A stretch of 36,011 nt of DNA from Sanchytrium tribonematis (taxonomy: Eukaryota > Sanchytriomycota > Sanchytriomycetes > Sanchytriales > Sanchytriaceae), in contig JADGIG010000035.1 in assembly GCA_018985235.1 (NCBI GenBank), positions 1 through 36,011 of the forward strand, in the 5' to 3' direction. The notes under the pieces were generated by a model. That model was not told where the DNA came from and ran no database searches. It saw only the letters and a list, made by a program, of their open reading frames with translations. Positions within the stretch are counted from its first letter, which is position 1, and every line of letters starts with the position of its first letter. A program made the translations under genes and the position numbers. Positions 8,568 to 17,932 of the stretch are shown here, in pieces.

Positions 8568-10259
8568 ATGTCAATCCAACCAACGCGTGAAAGATCCGAA
8601 ACCGAGCTGGCAGCAAGTCTTTCAGCTTATTTTAGGCTGAAAAACAAGCCCTTGGCAAGTCCAAAATTAAATAATGTTACCGTTTCTTTACCCAAGCTAT
8701 ATTTTCAAGTATCAAATTTAGGCGGCTACGAGCACTGTAGTTGGGAAAACTGCTCCATAGGCATGATGGGAGAGCCAAAATACGCTTTAGATATTAAGAA
8801 AATTTATGATGAACATTTGGCTGATTTTGAGGAACAGTTGAAGAAAAAAGATCCATTGGATGTATTTTACACTGAAAGTGAAGTTTTTAAAGCTAGAAGT
8901 TACAAACCATTTGATGGAAATATGATACTAGATAGGTATGGTCCACTTCCACTGAAAGAATTAAATGCGTTTTTAGTAAGCCGGAATTATGGATTTAATT
9001 TTATGATGCAAGACAGATTATCCAACATGTTGCGACCAATCAATGATCCAGCAAAGGTTGCCATAATGTCAGATCTGGGTATAATAGACACTCTAACAAT
9101 TTTGAAAATGTTGGAAAGTGGAATATCAGACGAAATTCGAGAGGCACTTGCAATTATTAATCTTTGTTCACTCGAGCCAAATATTGATATTTATTGGGTG
9201 GAAAATCCAGAACTATTTAAGTATATAATGCAATTATTAAAAGATTATACCACAGATATAGAGAATGGAAACACCAAGAGTTGGCCATTTATAGTTACTA
9301 TAGTCACAACCTTTTCAAATATATCTAATAGAAAAGAATTACATAAGTGGCTTGTCGCGACTGATTTGCTGGATACCGTCTTAAAACTATCTTCACAAAT
9401 TCTATACTTTTTACAATATAATCTTAAGAAACAGATATTCATAGATTTAGACCATAGGCAGAGGGCAGAATTAAAGCTTGAGTATTCTTTTGAACTTCTT
9501 CATGAAATCATTAATTTGTTGTATCAAACTAGTTGTATAGCTAGTCAGCTGTGTTGTAATATTCCTCTGAGTCCAAGTAGAATCTGTTCTTTATTTATGC
9601 TGCTTTCGTTCGGACAGCTTCGGATATTTGAAGATTATTTGGTAGAATCCAGTCTTCAAAATTTGGGGGCCTCTTACATTCTAAGTTTCTTGGAAGAGAC
9701 AAACAAAAATATGCTATTTACTTACGGGAACCTGTTGATACTGCACGAAAATGTGCAATGTCTAAATGCAATACTATCAAAATGCAAACAAGCAGAACTA
9801 TTTTCAAAGTTTCTATTTGAAATTACAAAGTTTTTCCCTATCAACGATACGACAAGCATATCGGATAAATTGACTGAAAGATATTTTGAAATACATTGCT
9901 TCCACCGTTTGATATGCAAAGAGTTGTTAACACTAGTAGAATTTCAGGATTTTTTTAATTTGACCAAGTTGGTTCAACAATTAACTTGTTTAATTGTTCA
10001 ATCCTGCCCACATGCATCATTTAGCTCTATTCAAGATAAAGCATTATTTATTATCAGAAACATCACAATGTGGGCATCCACTCGCATAAAAAATAATACA
10101 AATAGTCCGAGGATAGTGAAGCCATTAAATCCATTATTTTTGAATTGGGAATTAGTTGAATCTTGGTTATTAGAGATTCTTAGTGACTCACGAATCATTC
10201 ACAAACGCAAAGCCTTGCCACTTTTATCAATCATATCGAAGCTCAATATGAGCCAGTAA
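8568..10259 (+). CDS. ARID-domain chromatin-remodelling subunit, Rsc9-like
   Basis: 563 residues. The N-terminus carries an ARID DNA-binding domain (about 17-90): LPKLYFQVSNLGGYEHCSWENC followed by the closing helix KYALDIKKIYDEHLADFEEQ, the family's LY..V...GG......W pattern with a final L..FE. The remainder (about 150-560) is helical with an armadillo-like look. ARID subunits target SWI/SNF-class remodelers to DNA. The length (yeast Rsc9 is 581 residues) and the N-terminal ARID with helical tail favour Rsc9 of RSC. Swi1 is much longer with Q/N-rich stretches, which are absent here. The ATG at 8568 is preceded by a 10-codon upstream ORF. The stop lies 6 bp from the ORC2 stop (convergent). 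ARID is well supported; the choice of Rsc9 over another ARID subunit is inference. Confidence 0.72.
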   Translation: MSIQPTRERSETELAASLSAYFRLKNKPLASPKLNNVTVSLPKLYFQVSNLGGYEHCSWENCSIGMMGEPKYALDIKKIYDEHLADFEEQLKKKDPLDVFYTESEVFKARSYKPFDGNMILDRYGPLPLKELNAFLVSRNYGFNFMMQDRLSNMLRPINDPAKVAIMSDLGIIDTLTILKMLESGISDEIREALAIINLCSLEPNIDIYWVENPELFKYIMQLLKDYTTDIENGNTKSWPFIVTIVTTFSNISNRKELHKWLVATDLLDTVLKLSSQILYFLQYNLKKQIFIDLDHRQRAELKLEYSFELLHEIINLLYQTSCIASQLCCNIPLSPSRICSLFMLLSFGQLRIFEDYLVESSLQNLGASYILSFLEETNKNMLFTYGNLLILHENVQCLNAILSKCKQAELFSKFLFEITKFFPINDTTSISDKLTERYFEIHCFHRLICKELLTLVEFQDFFNLTKLVQQLTCLIVQSCPHASFSSIQDKALFIIRNITMWASTRIKNNTNSPRIVKPLNPLFLNWELVESWLLEILSDSRIIHKRKALPLLSIISKLNMSQ

Positions 10260-10265
10260 ATTGTT

Positions 10266-11276
10266 TTATTTAAATTTTTGAATTACCTCTAACAGAGACT
10301 GGTATTGATTCTCCAATACAGTTAACGCTAAAATCCTTTTACCTTCATTGTTGAGTTCTTTTACCAAATTATGCGAGACTAATTCTTCCAAAACCGCATT
10401 GATAGTTGTAGAACTGACCAATTTTGATTTGAAATAAGTCATCATTGATTTGCGACTAACTGTAACATTCTCAATATGTTTATCAACAATATATTTGAGA
10501 ATTTTGGGAGCGTCCTTGTTTAATTTAGATAAAATTGATTCTACACCAGAAATGGTAATCGTTCGTTTTTCTGTCTTTTTTGAATTAGAAATGGGAGTGG
10601 TATAAGATGCACCAGTCGTTATATTGTGAAATACACATGATGGAATTACAAGGGAAATAATCGCCATAGGATCATCTAAAGTTATCAGCATTCTTCGCTC
10701 TAAGCGAAAGGCAAGTCGAAGGCATTTTATAGAAAAGACATCTGTACAGAAAACTTCGATTCCTTGCACTACGATAATACTAGCTGGTTGATTATTAATA
10801 TATTCCTCAAAATAATCCACGTTGTCTTCAAGCTCTAAATCATCGTCTGAATCATATTCTTCTTTTTGAAGCCTTACCAAATGTTTAAATGCATTTTTGT
10901 CTTCGTATCCATTGACATGAAGCATCGGCAGATTACACTGCTTGTCAAAATCTTTTATAACTTCTTGCTTATTACCCACTCCATATAAAATTATATTGAA
11001 TTTGTTTTTTAGTTCAAGTATCCATTGTTTGTACATATTTCTATAGGCATTTAGAAGTTCCAGTGGAATTGTACGAGTGAATTTTTTAATTGCTTGCTGT
11101 TTCTTGGCTCCTTCTAAAGGTTCAATTAACTCTAGAGAGTTTTTTGATTTCCCTCTTCGTTGCTTGGAATCGAAGAAAGTTTCATTGTCTGAGAAAGTGT
11201 CTGAATCAAGAGCACTGACACCGGAATCCATTAAACAAGGAGATTTTGCCAATTTCAATTCAAAAATAGCACTCAT
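10266..11276 (-). CDS. ORC2: Origin recognition complex subunit 2
   Basis: 336 residues. Part of the ORC that marks replication origins and loads the Mcm2-7 helicase. The N-terminus (1-60) is Ser/Asp-rich and probably disordered. The degenerate AAA+ core begins near residue 75 (TIPLELLNAYRNMYKQWILELKNKFNIILYGVGNKQEVIKDF, the FN..LYG.GSK signature of Orc2). It continues through PASIIVVQGIEV and LITLDDP. The C-terminus (about 245-336) is a winged helix. It is much shorter than yeast Orc2 (620 residues) because the disordered N-terminus is small; the ordered part is complete. An acidic insert (about 137-152, EEYDSDDDLELEDNVD) interrupts the core. The ATG at 11276 has no in-frame upstream competitor that I saw. 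It is convergent with the RSC9-like gene and divergent from the SLX9-like gene. Confidence 0.88.
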   Translation of the reverse strand: MSAIFELKLAKSPCLMDSGVSALDSDTFSDNETFFDSKQRRGKSKNSLELIEPLEGAKKQQAIKKFTRTIPLELLNAYRNMYKQWILELKNKFNIILYGVGNKQEVIKDFDKQCNLPMLHVNGYEDKNAFKHLVRLQKEEYDSDDDLELEDNVDYFEEYINNQPASIIVVQGIEVFCTDVFSIKCLRLAFRLERRMLITLDDPMAIISLVIPSCVFHNITTGASYTTPISNSKKTEKRTITISGVESILSKLNKDAPKILKYIVDKHIENVTVSRKSMMTYFKSKLVSSTTINAVLEELVSHNLVKELNNEGKRILALTVLENQYQSLLEVIQKFK

Positions 11277-11377
11277 TCATATATTGCTGGAACAATGGGT
11301 ACCATCTAAATCAGCAGGTTTTTTTAAAATAGATGGAAGAAATCAAGAGTTTTAGCTTGAAAGGGTCAAATTAGGAG

Positions 11378-11701
11378 ATGGCTCGAAAAACCAAAAAAGT
11401 CAAGAAGATAATTGTAGATAAAGTACGAGAGAATAAATTAAGTAAGCAGAAATTAAAAAAGCCAATTATGAAAATGGATGCAATGATTGACACGCTGAAT
11501 GAAATCAATACCAAGCCAAAAGAAGTCCGAGTTTCAAAGAAATACAACAGATCTCAAAGAAATGCTGAATATTCTGCGAATACATCTAGATTTATAGAAA
11601 ACAGCAAATCTACTCTGATCAAGCAAGATCCTTTGGGTTACATCAAACTGTACTCTGAAAAATTACAAAATGACAAATTGAGAAATAAGGTGCAATTATA
11701 A
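11378..11701 (+). CDS. Basic small protein, Slx9-like ribosome biogenesis factor
   Basis: 107 residues, very rich in Lys/Arg (MARKTKKVKKII at the start, KLSKQKLKKP at 21-30). The C-terminal half has SRFIENSKSTLIKQDPLGYIKLYSEKLQN, which resembles the conserved Slx9/FAM207A tail (RF...L....F..DPL..I..HL). Slx9 takes part in 18S rRNA processing and 40S export in yeast. Size and charge suit a nucleolar protein. The start ATG at 11378 lies 101 bp from the divergent ORC2 start, implying a shared promoter. I put the family assignment at about even odds; other small basic nucleolar proteins are possible. Confidence 0.5.
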   Translation: MARKTKKVKKIIVDKVRENKLSKQKLKKPIMKMDAMIDTLNEINTKPKEVRVSKKYNRSQRNAEYSANTSRFIENSKSTLIKQDPLGYIKLYSEKLQNDKLRNKVQL

Positions 11702-11851
11702 ATTATTTAATATAAATTTTCAGCCGCAACTTGATAATTTTTAATGGTGCTGTCAAATTCTTTTACCTTAAGTGTATCAACGATTGGATTGGCTGAGTTG
11801 TAATTTAGTATTATATAAACTTTTCCACACCATTTTAAAGCTAGAATTTTA

Positions 11852-12319
11852 ATGAAGAAAACACTAAAATATGATAATTTGATGCAATTTTACATGCCAA
11901 AATGTTACGAGCTTTTTCAAAACCATCAAATTAGATCAATAATTACAACAACCTTGATGCTTTTACTTTGGTCAGCAGCTACAATATGGGGTGCTCAAAA
12001 CCACTATATCTCTCTTGTATATATTGGCTTGTTGGTTTTAACTTTAATTATTCTTCAAATATCTTATCCTGAATTATACAAAATATTATTCAGAAGTTCG
12101 CAATCTTTGTTTAGCGCAAAATATGATAGAACAATGATTCTTAATTTTCTTTTGGTTTCCGCAGTAATAGCGGTCTTTTTTGGTATTCATTCTCGGGAAA
12201 TTTCAATATTAATAACAGGAATCACTATTTTTATTGTCTGGTCCAGATTAATCTCAACCGGTCCTGATAGGTTCAGATCACCAAATATTGATTTGGTGCA
12301 AAGTTTTACAAACCAATAA
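11852..12319 (+). CDS. Four-helix membrane protein, unknown function
   Basis: 155 residues. After a polar start (MKKTLKYDNLMQFYMPKCYELFQNHQ) there are two hydrophobic hairpins: about residues 29-45 and 52-70, then 96-112 and 118-132, separated by a basic loop (KILFRSSQSLFSAKYDRT). This gives four likely transmembrane segments with both ends probably cytosolic. The pattern is like ER or Golgi shaping and trafficking proteins (PRA1, reticulon-like), but I see no diagnostic motif and make no assignment. It is 150 bp downstream of the SLX9-like gene on the same strand and convergent with HMG-CoA synthase (76 bp between stops). Confidence 0.6.
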   Translation: MKKTLKYDNLMQFYMPKCYELFQNHQIRSIITTTLMLLLWSAATIWGAQNHYISLVYIGLLVLTLIILQISYPELYKILFRSSQSLFSAKYDRTMILNFLLVSAVIAVFFGIHSREISILITGITIFIVWSRLISTGPDRFRSPNIDLVQSFTNQ

Positions 12320-12395
12320 AATTTGTCTCATTAATAGCTATAAATATCAAATGTGATAAAAATAGCAGCTCTCTTCCTTTTACAAAATATCGGAT

Positions 12396-13661
12396 TTATT
12401 TGTAGGAACGCTCCCAATTATGAATTTCGTATACACTTAAATGCTCAAATGACTGATTACTTTGGAAAGAATCAGAAACACGCAATTTGATATACTTTTC
12501 AGTCCATTCATGAAAAGTCTCAAAATCCAACAAATCTCTATTTTCAACACAATTGATCCCATCTAATCCAACCATACCAGTCTGATTCAATTCAAACATT
12601 CTGGCCATACATCCACTGCCGTATGAAAACATTAATATATTTTTGTGATTGGTGTTTGAACTTAACAGACTGAATAAAGATGTGTAAAGTGATGAACAGT
12701 ATGAATTACCTACTAATTTTGGTAATGCCAGTCCGTCTTTGCTTTTGTTGCTGATGAATTCGTTGCAAATGTTAAGGCACTCTTTCATTGCAAGTTTGTT
12801 ATTTAGCAAATCTAGAGCATGACAAATATTGTGGGAATTCAGGATATCGAATAGCTGAATTTCTAAACCTGTCTTGGAATTATTAATGAGTGCATCAGAG
12901 ACCTTTAATAAAAGTATACCTTTTTCGACTTGTTTGGCAAAAGGAGCGTGCATACAAATAGAATCATAATTATCCACTCTTTGTATTTCTTGCTTCGCTT
13001 TGAAGTCTTCGTAACAGCTTAGAAGGGCATTAAAGTAACATTTTATAGAAAGTTGACCATTCACAACTGGTAATCCATCCAGAGGATTTGGCTTGAAGAA
13101 ATCATATTGATGCTGGATAAAATTAGAATATTTGTGGTTGAGCTTGAGGTGAGCATTCGGACCAATTATTAAGCAGACTGCACCCGCGCCACCTGTTGCG
13201 TTAGGAGTTCCATTATAAATAGCTATATCCGATGTAATAACAAGTGCAAATTTGTTATTATAAAATGGTGAATAACACCAGTTAAAGGCATTAAACAGAG
13301 CAGCTGTACCGCCAAAGCAGGCATTTGTACAGTCTATTCCTTCTATATCTGTCACATTAAGTAATTGTTGCAAATGGGACACAATCGACTTAGATGAATC
13401 AGTTCTAGTTTCCGTTCCGACATCTATCCTCCCGATTTGGCTAGCCGGGATATTTGTAGCTAGCAACGCATTTTTAACCACTGTCATCGCCATTGAGACT
13501 GAGTCCTCTGTAAAATGATTAACAGAACGCTCTAATTGACCCAAACCCTTTGTGTATTTACCTGGACAATTATCATGCTGCTCCAGTACTGATTGCTTTA
13601 TGGCGTACGGTGGGGTGTATAATTGGATATGTAGAATCCCGAAATCAGAATTTGATAGCAT
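12396..13661 (-). CDS. ERG13: Hydroxymethylglutaryl-CoA synthase
   Basis: 421 residues. Condenses acetyl-CoA with acetoacetyl-CoA to HMG-CoA, the committed entry to the mevalonate/sterol pathway; cytosolic. The catalytic triad is visible: Glu52 (NHFTEDSVSM), the acyl-accepting Cys115 (IDCTNACFGGTAALFNAFNW) and His238 (ICMHAPFAKQVEKG). Other family stretches are GKYTKGLGQ (34-42), VGTETRTDSSKS, ATGGAGAVCLIIGPNA and the late GNSYCSSLYTSLFSLLSS and FSYGSGCMARMF. It is about 30-70 residues shorter than yeast and animal enzymes, mostly at the ends, and no catalytic element is missing. The ATG at 13661 gives the expected short N-terminus just before FGILHIQLYTPP. No intron. The presence of a mevalonate-pathway enzyme argues against the most reduced parasitic lineages that import sterols. 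Confidence 0.95.
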   Translation of the reverse strand: MLSNSDFGILHIQLYTPPYAIKQSVLEQHDNCPGKYTKGLGQLERSVNHFTEDSVSMAMTVVKNALLATNIPASQIGRIDVGTETRTDSSKSIVSHLQQLLNVTDIEGIDCTNACFGGTAALFNAFNWCYSPFYNNKFALVITSDIAIYNGTPNATGGAGAVCLIIGPNAHLKLNHKYSNFIQHQYDFFKPNPLDGLPVVNGQLSIKCYFNALLSCYEDFKAKQEIQRVDNYDSICMHAPFAKQVEKGILLLKVSDALINNSKTGLEIQLFDILNSHNICHALDLLNNKLAMKECLNICNEFISNKSKDGLALPKLVGNSYCSSLYTSLFSLLSSNTNHKNILMFSYGSGCMARMFELNQTGMVGLDGINCVENRDLLDFETFHEWTEKYIKLRVSDSFQSNQSFEHLSVYEIHNWERSYK

Positions 13662-13782
13662 TTTTAAACCTGAAATTTGGAGCGAATTCTGTAATTACTC
13701 AAAAATTCAAAGTTGACCAATCAACGATAGCCAATCAGATTAAATTTGCAAAAAGGCTTGGAAATCATAGTTGGTAAAATAT

Positions 13783-15256
13783 TTATTGTGGCGTACCTTT
13801 GAATCGTAGAGCAAGAATGATCAGAATCACATTGCTCACAGCACTAATAATACTAAACACTAACAAATTTTGAGATTTGGTCAGATGGTAGGGTTCCATG
13901 GCTTCTTCCACAAACACAACCATCATGTTACCTAATGTTACTAGCAAGAGCCAGAAGCTACTGCTTGTTGATTTCATTCTCTTTCCAGCATACTGGTAAG
14001 CAAATTCGTTTCCTAAATAAGTTGAAACTACCCGTTGGACTGAAGAAAGACTCTCCTAGATTAAGTAAAATCCATTGTGGTAATTGGTATGCAGCGTGTA
14101 AACATTTTCCGGGTGCGCATATATATCTCTGGGTTTTTGGATCTACGGTTCCATTAAATCCCGAATCCACGTAGATTTCCAAAAAGCTGCTGAGAAAAAA
14201 ACTTAGTGTGACAAGTATAGCACCAATACAGATACGCTTCAGTGGCCCAAATGGCACACCTTTTTTTTCAAAAAGTGGATAAACCCAGGTCGCTAAAATA
14301 TAAACCATAATAATGACTAACAATGGGTTAAATACAGCAACAAACATTTCGTCTGTAATATTCACACCAAACCATGTTCCGTCCATTCTGGAATACTGTT
14401 CTTGCCAAGCTGTAGCATTTTGTTCATAAACCATCCAGGTAAACAAAAGTGGTAAAATCACCACAAACATTCTTATAAAGGCTCTTACTTCTTCAACAAA
14501 ATCATAGTCATACTCAGGTGATGCATTATCGAGGAAATCTACTTTTTTGTTGATAACTTTGGTCGTCTGTTTATTAGTTATTGAATTTTTGATTGCACTA
14601 AAAATTAATAGAATAGCTTTAAGTGGTAGAAATTCCCCAAGTGGTGGAACAAATACGTAATACTTATATCCAGCCACGAAGCATATAATGGCAAAGACAA
14701 ATAGAATTGCAGGAACTAAAAATCCAAGAAAATAACATGGTCCACCAAAACAAGTGATTTCATCTTTTAACAATGGAGTTATGAAGCCCGACATAACTGC
14801 GCCAATATTGATGCTGACATAAAAGTATGAGAAAAATTGTCTCATTAAATGTGCATCTTCGGCCTTAAATAGATCACCACCAAAAGAACTGACACATGGC
14901 TTAATACCTCCTGTACCGACTGCAACAAGCAGCAAACTTGCAGAAATAGTATATAGGGACTGAAATGCAGGCATTGATGTGACAGCTAAACCGACGAGAC
15001 CAAGCGCATAAACTATGGCAAGATATAAAATGGTTCTGTATTTTCCAAGAAAAGAATCACTAATAGCGGCCCCTATTAAAGGGAAAAAGTAGCAAATCAT
15101 ACTAAACATATGGGTATATTCTTTAGCTTTTACATCATCCGATCCGATAAATCGGAAATAATTAAAAAGTAATGGCCTAATTCCATAAAAGGAAAATCGC
15201 TCCATCAACTCCACAACGATAATAAAATACACAGCTTTAGGCATAGAAGATGTCAT
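13783..15256 (-). CDS. PTR2: Proton-coupled oligopeptide transporter (POT/PTR2), 19-nt intron
   Basis: Exons 15256-14032 and 14012-13783, joined across a 19-nt GT-AG gap, give 484 residues. It imports di- and tripeptides with protons. Exon 1 holds the proton-coupling ExxERF motif (ELMERFSFYGIR, Glu16, Glu19, Arg20), the GTGGIKPCVSSFGGD signature, FSYFYVSINIGAV and helices up to NLGESFFSPTG. Exon 2 continues NEFAYQYAGKRMKSTSSSFWLLLVTLGN, matching the family's S-x-T-G-L-E-F-x-Y...MKS, and adds the last two helices. Read without splicing, the protein runs out of frame and stops after 23 unrelated residues, losing helices 11-12. With splicing, the length equals typical bacterial-size POT proteins (about 480-520); fungal Ptr2 is longer through its N-terminus and a loop. 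The function is firm; the splice is inferred from conservation. Confidence 0.9.
14013..14031 (-). other. Putative 19-nt spliceosomal intron in the peptide transporter
   Basis: On the minus strand the insert reads GTAGTTTCAACTTATTTAG, exactly 19 nt, phase 1 (after the first base of a Gly codon, ACG G|GA). It separates SPTG from NEFAY, which are adjacent in the POT family. Its length is not a multiple of three, so retention causes a frameshift and premature stop. Only 1 residue lies between the family's TG and EF, so the boundaries are fixed to within a base or two. CAACTTATTTAG could supply the branch point and 3' site. Confidence 0.75.
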
Positions 15257-15635
15257 TTTATGGAATTGTAAGAAGGGTTATGGCAAATCCAAATTGATGA
15301 TCACAAGTGGCGATTTGGCGCACAAAGAGTTCAAGTTGTGAAATTATAGACCATTGAAATTTTATCATGATGCAATCTCTGATATCCAATGGATACAGCA
15401 AAAGCCATCCATGGTTGAATTCTGTATAAAATTAGTTGAAAATATCTTTAAGTTATAGCACTATTCCCCAAGTGGGGAACCTCAGCTGACCAACATGAAA
15501 TAAAAATCATGAAAGGTATTATTTTCAGTTGCATTTAATGGCTATCGCCTTTTACTTAGTGTGTATATTTGTGTAATTTAAACATCATTGAGAACAAGTT
15601 GGGACACTACAAGTAAACATATTTACTAAATTTCA
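15257..15635. other. Intergenic region with small hairpins
   Basis: 379 bp between the peptide transporter start (divergent side) and the end of the DD3-3-like gene. No ORF with coding character was seen. It contains a short GC-rich inverted repeat, TTCCCC-AAGT-GGGGAA, at about 15463-15478, and a 13-nt palindrome TATCCAATGGATA at about 15388-15400. Either could be a protein-binding site in the transporter promoter. I see no RNA gene. Confidence 0.4.
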
Positions 15636-17678
15636 CTAAATTTGTCTTGGATACGGATTGTACTTTTGCAACAATACAAATCCCCCGCCGTATTTCTTTC
15701 TGATCACAATGATTACGACAATAACAATAATTATAAATCCGACTACTCCTCCAATAATTCCAGCTGTCATGGCAGTCTGATTAGCCACACTTTCACTGCT
15801 TGTCATACACATTTTTTGGCTTCTGTTGCTAAAATTGTTGTTCCTGGTGGACGCAAAACACTGCGATCCTACGTCTTTGATTTCTGCCATGTGACTAAAA
15901 TAAGGACCACTGGCTCCATTTAAATATTGGCAACTCATTGGATCTTGTTGCACGTTGTTGTCATCGACATTTGCATTCATGTCTGCCATTTTAGCAACCG
16001 AGTAGCAATTGGTTTGATTTATCCAAGCTAATGCCTTCAAGTCTTCTTGACTCATCAGATTAACATTAGCAACAGGAGCAATCAAATTTCCTTGTATGTT
16101 TCCTAAAGGGACCAGATTACTTCTGTCTGTACCGGCTAATCCTTGTCCTGCGTTGTTTTTATCATTATAATCGGAACCACACCATTGAAAATGTACCAAA
16201 TCTCCTCTGTTTACATTGACTTCACCTGGAACAAAATCGTATTCGACGCAATTTCTGACTTGTGCAATATTTCCTCTTTTTCCTCTAATATTTACATTAA
16301 TAATGTTTTTGTTTTCCAAATCGCTTGTTCTTTTCTTAATTTTGAAGACATAAGATCTATCTTCAAAAGTTCTAGAGTTTTGATTTGTATTCAAAGTAAT
16401 TTTCAAAGGAATTACATCCTCTGGTGCATTTCCGTTCTGGTAATCTCCTGCGTTGATCAATGGCTTGTTTTTTACAGCTTGATTGTCTTTGCTGGTGAAT
16501 GTTCTAGGCACTTCACTTGTGGAGATATTATATCGCAGTCTTAATGTGCAACGCAAATCATCTTTGGAAGTAAATGTACTAAGCTTTGGAATTCTCCATT
16601 GATAACTCTGAAGCTGGCCGCCTTGACCTACGGCAGAATCGTCTGATTTAGACATGACAACCTGTCCCAAGTGATTGTCGAGCAAATAAGGAGCTTGTAC
16701 ACAATCAGGCGCATTTATTCCCCAGCTGGGTGCAGAAACCCATTTTGCATTGACTCTAGGAGCGTTTTGTGTGGTGGTTTCGCAGTCCTTTTGATTATTG
16801 TACATCCAAAAGGATTTATCAGTTGGATCATTTTGATTAACACATTCTCCACGGCCTAGCACATTCTGAGAATTTTGCTGAATTTCGTTACAAACACTCG
16901 TATCACTTGTTAAGACAGCAATGTCTCTCCATGGAGTCCAATGAAAATATGGATAATAATCTCTTTCTTCGGTACATTCATATCCATGTCTGTCTCCATT
17001 TGCATTTTGTCTGGTAAATCTAGCACTCATGCGATTAGTATCAGTTGGGCTCAAATTGTTTGCAACATAAAGACCCATATTTCGATTTCTGGTTCGACAT
17101 TTATCGTAATATCTAAATGATTCGTGCTGTCCATAAGTAGCCATTTTTCTTGGAGAACATTTGCAAGCATCGCTGTTAAACGTGTCTCTGTTTTTTTGAA
17201 CGGTCAAATCCAACGTTGCACATTGATCTTGGCTTGTATTTGCAGTGCATTCTTCAGGAAGTGGTTTAGTTTGAGTACAACTTCCAGTTCCATCTGCATT
17301 TTTATAATCCACTGGAGAACGACCGTCAGTCAATACATAATCATTTAATTGAACTGTCCCCATATCCATTCCAAAAGCATCTTCACATCCTAATTGTAAA
17401 ATCATTTGACAGGTGTTTTTTTCTGGAAATAGTGGATCGTTTTTGGTGGCTCTGCCATTTCCACAAGCATGCTGTGAAGTCCATTGAATGTTCATAGTAG
17501 TATCTTCATAATATTCCATCTCTTTATTACAGATTCCATAGCCTCCAGCAGCATTATTCTGTGAATCAAATAACCGATTGTCGTTATTTCTGTCATTGGA
17601 TGCTTCATCACATCTGTCATTACTACCACGAGGATAATGCATGTACACATCTGCATAGACCAGCAGTGAGATAAGCAT
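15636..17678 (-). CDS. DD3-3-like secreted/type I membrane protein
   Basis: 680 residues from the first ATG at 17678; an upstream TTG in frame is not used. After a very short hydrophobic signal (MLISLLVYA) comes the hallmark of the Dictyostelium DD3-3 family: VYMHYPRGSNDRCDEASNDRNNDNRLFDSQNNAAGGYG (residues 10-48). It is followed by a Cys-rich, Asn-rich ectodomain (MNIQWTSQHACGNG, LQLGCEDAF, YYPYFHWTPWRDIAVLTS, VRNCVEYDFVPGEVNVNRGDLVHFQW). A single transmembrane helix lies at about 639-659 (AGIIGGVVGFIIIVIVVIIVI), and the basic 21-residue cytoplasmic tail ends NPYPRQI. The molecular function is not known; the family is seen in amoebae, zoosporic fungi, oomycetes and algae, but I recall no yeast member. 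The short signal could mean a missed upstream exon. Good family match. Confidence 0.8.
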   Translation of the reverse strand: MLISLLVYADVYMHYPRGSNDRCDEASNDRNNDNRLFDSQNNAAGGYGICNKEMEYYEDTTMNIQWTSQHACGNGRATKNDPLFPEKNTCQMILQLGCEDAFGMDMGTVQLNDYVLTDGRSPVDYKNADGTGSCTQTKPLPEECTANTSQDQCATLDLTVQKNRDTFNSDACKCSPRKMATYGQHESFRYYDKCRTRNRNMGLYVANNLSPTDTNRMSARFTRQNANGDRHGYECTEERDYYPYFHWTPWRDIAVLTSDTSVCNEIQQNSQNVLGRGECVNQNDPTDKSFWMYNNQKDCETTTQNAPRVNAKWVSAPSWGINAPDCVQAPYLLDNHLGQVVMSKSDDSAVGQGGQLQSYQWRIPKLSTFTSKDDLRCTLRLRYNISTSEVPRTFTSKDNQAVKNKPLINAGDYQNGNAPEDVIPLKITLNTNQNSRTFEDRSYVFKIKKRTSDLENKNIINVNIRGKRGNIAQVRNCVEYDFVPGEVNVNRGDLVHFQWCGSDYNDKNNAGQGLAGTDRSNLVPLGNIQGNLIAPVANVNLMSQEDLKALAWINQTNCYSVAKMADMNANVDDNNVQQDPMSCQYLNGASGPYFSHMAEIKDVGSQCFASTRNNNFSNRSQKMCMTSSESVANQTAMTAGIIGGVVGFIIIVIVVIIVIRKKYGGGFVLLQKYNPYPRQI

Positions 17679-17755
17679 AGAACAGATTGATTGACTCAAA
17701 TAGGGAAATTGGACTATTTATCTAGTCACATGTGAGACGTAAGAGATGGTTTGAG

Positions 17756-17932
17756 ATGCAAGAGACGCTTATTAACTGTACGAGACATGGATATACTTTT
17801 GAGGATATATCCGAAGCATTATATGATTCCTACAATAAAATGGGATTTTTGCTTGAACGAGCCTCACTTGAATTTGGAAATTTAATCAGTTTCGAAGTCG
17901 ATCCATTTCAAAATTTTAACGGTGTTTACTAA
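17756..17932 (+). CDS. Small ORF, possible 58-aa protein
   Basis: From ATG 17756 (MQETLINCTRHGYTF) to TAA, 58 residues, no recognised family. The frame is open back to a TAG at 17723-17725 but has no earlier ATG. The sequence is not low-complexity and has an amphipathic helix-like EDISEALYDSYNKMGFLLERASLEFG. It starts 78 bp from the divergent DD3-3-like ATG. Its last 17 bp overlap the 3' end of the convergent LRR gene. It could be a real small gene or a chance ORF in the promoter of the DD3-3-like gene; I lean slightly to real because of its protein-like composition. Confidence 0.35.
   Translation: MQETLINCTRHGYTFEDISEALYDSYNKMGFLLERASLEFGNLISFEVDPFQNFNGVY

Noticed and set aside
8568..10259. 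ARID protein as Swi1.
   Set aside because: Swi1 is more than twice as long and Q/N-rich; length and architecture here fit Rsc9 better, though this remains inference.
13783..13977. Peptide transporter as a frameshifted pseudogene with two ORFs.
   Set aside because: The 19-nt insert has exact GT-AG ends, removal gives perfect family sequence, and no other disabling change is seen; RPN11 shows the same structure.
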